Positions 6,698 to 8,639 of a stretch of DNA of 8,639 nt are shown here, in pieces. A program made the translations under genes and the position numbers. The stretch is from DATMXT01 sp035560415 (GTDB lineage Bacteria; Bacillota; Clostridia; Oscillospirales; Feifaniaceae). The stretch is from contig DATMZG010000051.1 in NCBI GenBank assembly GCA_035560415.1, positions 1-8,639 on the forward strand, written 5' to 3'. The first letter of the stretch is position 1, and every line of letters starts with the position of its first letter. The notes below the pieces were generated by a model that was not told the origin of the DNA, did no database searches, and saw only the letters and a program-made list of their open reading frames with translations.

Positions 6698-7537
6698 ATG
6701 AAATGGAATCTTGTTTCCGACAGCTCATGCGATTTGGCGCCTGAGGAATTCACCGGCGAGAACTTCACATTCTCCACCGCTCCCCTGACCGTGACGGCCG
6801 GAGGAAAAGATTTTGTCGACCTGCCGGGCACCGACGTCGACGCGATGCTGGCAGCCCACAGCGCCTCCAAGCTCCCCTCCTCCTCGACCTGCCCCTCCCC
6901 CGAGATGTGGGCCGAGAAGTTCCGCCTTGGAGACACCACTCTCGCCTTTACGATTACGGGCGGACTTTCGGGCAGCTACAACAGCGCCCTTGTCGCCCGT
7001 GACATCGTGCTCTCGGAGGACCCCACGAAAAAAATCCACGTCTGCAATACCCGCGGCGCCGCGGGCTCACTTGTGCTGGGGCTGAGACGTGCCAAAATGC
7101 TGTTTGAGAGCGCCCTCTCCTTTGAGGAGGTCGTGCGCGAAATTGAGACCTATATGGACGGCACCCACCTGCTCTTTTCACTCTCCTGCTTTGACAACCT
7201 CATCCGCACCGGCCGCATGTCCCGCATTGCCGGCATTATGGCGGGGTCCCTGGGCATTCGGCCCGTCGCCAAAAACAATGAGCACGGCGAAATTGAGGTC
7301 GTCGGAAAGCCGCGCGGTGAGCTCTCGGCCATCAAGTATATCATCAAGACCATGGGCGAACTCAAAAAAATGGAGGGCCGCCCCGTCATCGTCTCCCACT
7401 GCAAAAACGAGAAGTCGGCAAAGCTGATTGCGGCCATGGCCCATGACGAGCTCGGGACTTCCGACGTGACCATCATGAAAATGCGGGTTCTCAACTCCTA
7501 TTACGCGCTGCCGGGCGGTCTCATCATCACGTTCTGA
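6698..7537 (+). CDS. DegV family protein (fatty-acid-binding, FakB-like fold)
   Basis: A 279-residue cytoplasmic protein of the DegV family. Characterised members (FakB) carry a fatty acid for phosphorylation by the kinase FakA; the ligand here is unknown. The ATG at 6698 has GGAGGT (6683-6688) nine bases upstream. Family landmarks in order are VSDSSCDL (6-13), the loop SSTCPSPEMW (62-71) in place of the usual TSQPSP, ITGGLSGSYNSAL (86-98), NTRGAAGSLVLGL (117-129), and LIRTGRMSRIAGIMAGSLGIRPV (168-190, key residues G172, R173, S175 and the terminal RPV). The usual C-terminal HTGPG is replaced by YYALPGG (268-274), so the histidine that touches the fatty-acid carboxylate in FakB proteins is missing. 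The length is normal. It is the first gene after the promoter and is followed 31 bases later by a DtxR-type repressor. No fatty-acid kinase gene is visible here. Confidence 0.92.
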   Translation: MKWNLVSDSSCDLAPEEFTGENFTFSTAPLTVTAGGKDFVDLPGTDVDAMLAAHSASKLPSSSTCPSPEMWAEKFRLGDTTLAFTITGGLSGSYNSALVARDIVLSEDPTKKIHVCNTRGAAGSLVLGLRRAKMLFESALSFEEVVREIETYMDGTHLLFSLSCFDNLIRTGRMSRIAGIMAGSLGIRPVAKNNEHGEIEVVGKPRGELSAIKYIIKTMGELKKMEGRPVIVSHCKNEKSAKLIAAMAHDELGTSDVTIMKMRVLNSYYALPGGLIITF

Positions 7538-7568
7538 AAGCCGCACGGCTGCATTGGAGGTTTTGCGG

Positions 7569-7952
7569 GTGAAACTGCTTGAATCGGGCGAAAACTATCT
7601 GGAGACCATCCTCATGCTCTCGCAGCGAAACGGAAATGTGCGCTCCATCGACGTCGCAACCGAGCTCGGGTATTCAAAGCCCTCAGTCAGCCGGGCGGTT
7701 GGCATCCTGAAGGAGTCTGGCTACATCGTGGTGGACAACCTGGGGCACATTAAGCTGACCGAGCAGGGCCGGGAGCGCGCGGGTGAAATTTATGACCGGC
7801 ACATCGCCATCACGCGGTTTCTCACCGAAAAGCTGGGGCTTTCGCACGAAATCGCCGAGGCCGACGCCTGCCGCATTGAGCACATCATCAGCGAGGAGAC
7901 TTTTTTAGCCATAAAGACGGCGCTTGCGCAAAACTCCCCGGACACCGATTAA
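7569..7952 (+). CDS. DtxR/MntR-family metal-dependent transcriptional regulator (short form)
   Basis: A 127-residue DNA-binding regulator that probably senses Fe(II) or Mn(II). The GTG at 7569 is chosen because GGAGGT (7556-7561) lies seven bases upstream; in-frame TTG codons at 7554 and 7563 overlap or crowd that site. Residues about 5-65 form the winged helix-turn-helix (IDVATELGYSKPSVSRAVGI, 27-46, then the wing ending IKLTEQG). Residues about 70-120 form the metal-binding dimer domain, with H78 (DRHIAITRFL) and the signature ACRIEH supplying C101, E104 and H105, as in DtxR. The first-helix ligand (Met in DtxR, Asp in MntR) is aligned with N9 in ENYLE. There is no C-terminal FeoA/SH3-like domain, so the architecture is MntR-like. 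It probably shares the degV transcript. Its targets are unknown, and no clear DtxR box was found in the window. Confidence 0.9.
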   Translation: MKLLESGENYLETILMLSQRNGNVRSIDVATELGYSKPSVSRAVGILKESGYIVVDNLGHIKLTEQGRERAGEIYDRHIAITRFLTEKLGLSHEIAEADACRIEHIISEETFLAIKTALAQNSPDTD

Positions 7953-7954
7953 CA

Positions 7955-7979
7955 GCCGGGGGAACCCTGGCATATTTTG
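7955..7979 (+). terminator. Weak hairpin with U-rich tail between dtxR and the flavin protein gene
   Basis: A 7-pair stem (GCCGGGG at 7955-7961 with CCCTGGC at 7965-7971, one G-U pair) closes on a three-base loop and is followed by ATATTTTG. It begins two bases after the dtxR stop. The short U-tract suggests partial termination or an mRNA-end stabiliser rather than a full stop. No convincing separate promoter was seen before the next gene. Confidence 0.4.
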
Positions 7980-8013
7980 TCGTATACCCACTTATTTTAC
8001 GGAGGAACCCCTC

Positions 8014-8487
8014 ATGGTTTTTCGCAATATGCGCAGAAATGACAAGGCCTTCGATGTCGATACAGCACTTCAGATGATGCGGCAGGCCTCTTACAGCATC
8101 GTGGCCTTCGGGGAGGGCGACAACGGCTACCCGTACGCGCTGCCCGTCAACGTGGCCTACTTTGACGGGGCTCTGTGGTTCCACGGGGCGGCCGCGGGGC
8201 TCAAGCACGAGGCTATTTCAAACGACAACCGCGTCTGCGTGACGACGGTTTTCGACGCCGAGATCCTGCCCGACAAGCTCTCGACCGAATATACGAGCCT
8301 CATGGTCTACGGCAAGGCCTACACGGTGCCGGACGAGGAATACGAGGACGCCTGCAGGAAATTTGGCATGTACTTTGCCCCCGACTTCAAGGCCGACGTC
8401 GACCGGGCGACTGTGCAGCACCGGGCGGCGACGAGGCTCATCAAAATCGAAATCGACCATATGACGGCCAAACGCAACAGAGAATAG
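8014..8487 (+). CDS. Pyridoxamine 5'-phosphate oxidase-like (NimA-related) flavin split-barrel protein
   Basis: A 157-residue cytoplasmic protein of the FMN-binding split-barrel superfamily, related in sequence style to NimA-type and other small PNPOx-like oxidoreductases. The reaction is not known; relatives bind FMN, heme or F420, and some reduce nitroimidazoles. The ATG at 8014 follows GGAGGA (8001-8006) by seven bases; an open frame runs further upstream into dtxR but has no start signal there. Landmarks are MRRND (6-10), GYPYALPVNVAYFDGALWFHG (38-58, key residues P40, P44, N46, F56, H57), the helix GLKHEAISNDNRVCV (62-76), then YTSLMVYGKA (93-102). The C-terminus IKIEIDHMTAKR (143-154) is the usual last strand of this family. 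The length is typical and it appears intact. It may be expressed with degV and dtxR, though a weak hairpin separates it from them. A redox or metal-stress role is a guess from context. Confidence 0.88.
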   Translation: MVFRNMRRNDKAFDVDTALQMMRQASYSIVAFGEGDNGYPYALPVNVAYFDGALWFHGAAAGLKHEAISNDNRVCVTTVFDAEILPDKLSTEYTSLMVYGKAYTVPDEEYEDACRKFGMYFAPDFKADVDRATVQHRAATRLIKIEIDHMTAKRNRE

Positions 8488-8506
8488 TCACCGAAGAAAA
8501 ATAACG

Positions 8507-8541
8507 AGTCCGGGGCAAAAAGTTTTTGCCCCGGACTTTTT
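8507..8541 (+). terminator. Strong intrinsic terminator after the flavin protein gene
   Basis: Perfect 15-base arms at 8507-8521 (AGTCCGGGGCAAAAA) and 8523-8537 flank a single G. The GC core is followed by TTTTT (8537-8541), and A-rich sequence precedes the stem, so it may work in both directions. It begins 19 bases after the stop codon. Confidence 0.92.
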
Positions 8542-8550
8542 GAATGTCGA

Positions 8551-8617
8551 AAAACCTGTGGGTTTTCCGCCAAGTGAGCGGTGCCCTTCCCGCGCGAAGT
8601 GAATTCGCGCTTGCGGG
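8551..8617. repeat. Cluster of three small hairpins in the right-end intergenic region
   Basis: Three inverted repeats follow one another. AAAACC/GGTTTT is at 8551-8566. CCGC/GCGG, with loop CAAGTGA, is at 8567-8581. A longer one at 8589-8617 has a core GCGCGAA/TTCGCGC (8592-8598 with 8604-8610); alternatively CCCGC and GCGGG form an outer stem. The last two share AAGTGA (8572-8577 and 8597-8602). No gene is seen here. They may be a dispersed palindromic element or structure around the next promoter. Confidence 0.4.
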
Positions 8618-8622
8618 CGGCA

Positions 8623-8628
8623 TATAAT
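8623..8628 (+). promoter_or_regulatory. Possible -10 box of a gene beyond the right edge
   Basis: A perfect TATAAT in an otherwise GC-rich tail. The region 17 to 18 bases upstream (TGAATT/GTGAAT) is a poor -35 match and falls in the hairpin at 8592-8610. The gene it would serve lies outside the window. Confidence 0.35.
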
Positions 8629-8639
8629 CGGCCTTATTT

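Noticed and set aside
7538..7556. AGCCG-CA-CGGCT hairpin between degV and dtxR as a terminator
   Set aside because: The two-base loop, five-pair stem and absence of a U-tract make termination unlikely; it probably lies within one transcript.
7924..8013. N-terminal extension of the flavin protein into dtxR
   Set aside because: No ribosome binding site supports it, and the added residues read as an out-of-frame translation of dtxR and the intergenic hairpin.

Overview
The window looks like ordinary chromosome from a GC-rich, low-oxygen Firmicute, most likely a clostridium of the Oscillospirales or Christensenellales type. The signs are strong GGAGG-type ribosome binding sites, AT-rich sigma-A-like promoters between GC-rich genes, a DegV protein, a DtxR-family repressor with clostridial sequence style, and a very large membrane-anchored alpha-2-macroglobulin-like protein. 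The taxonomic call is an inference from gene content and style, not from a marker gene.

Layout: (1) 47-1339, plus strand: mtaB, the radical-SAM methylthiotransferase that finishes tRNA position 37 (ct6A to ms2ct6A). A -10 box at the very left edge is overlapped by a perfect palindrome. (2) 1361-1402: a strong intrinsic terminator between mtaB and a convergent gene. (3) 6463 down to 1412, minus strand: one 1683-residue alpha-2-macroglobulin-fold protein with an acidic cytoplasmic tail, one membrane helix, tandem Ig-like domains and MG domains. It has no thioester motif. (4) 6464-6697: a 234-bp divergent control region. Two back-to-back promoters have -35 boxes only 6 bp apart, and there is a pair of near-identical 10-bp repeats around the minus-strand start. 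(5) 6698-8487, plus strand: degV-family lipid-binding protein, a short DtxR/MntR-like metal-dependent repressor, and a flavin split-barrel (PNPOx/NimA-like) protein, each with a good ribosome binding site. A strong terminator follows at 8507-8541. (6) 8542-8639: no gene, but three small hairpins and a TATAAT box, probably the upstream region of the next gene.

How the genes relate: the alpha-2-macroglobulin protein stands alone as its own transcription unit and would act outside the membrane. The degV, dtxR and PNPOx-like genes are tightly packed and may be co-transcribed, with a weak hairpin before the third gene that could reduce read-through. Nothing in the sequence ties mtaB functionally to the rest. 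No mobile element, CRISPR array, tRNA or rRNA was seen. The most unusual object is the large thioester-less macroglobulin, together with its shared divergent promoter.
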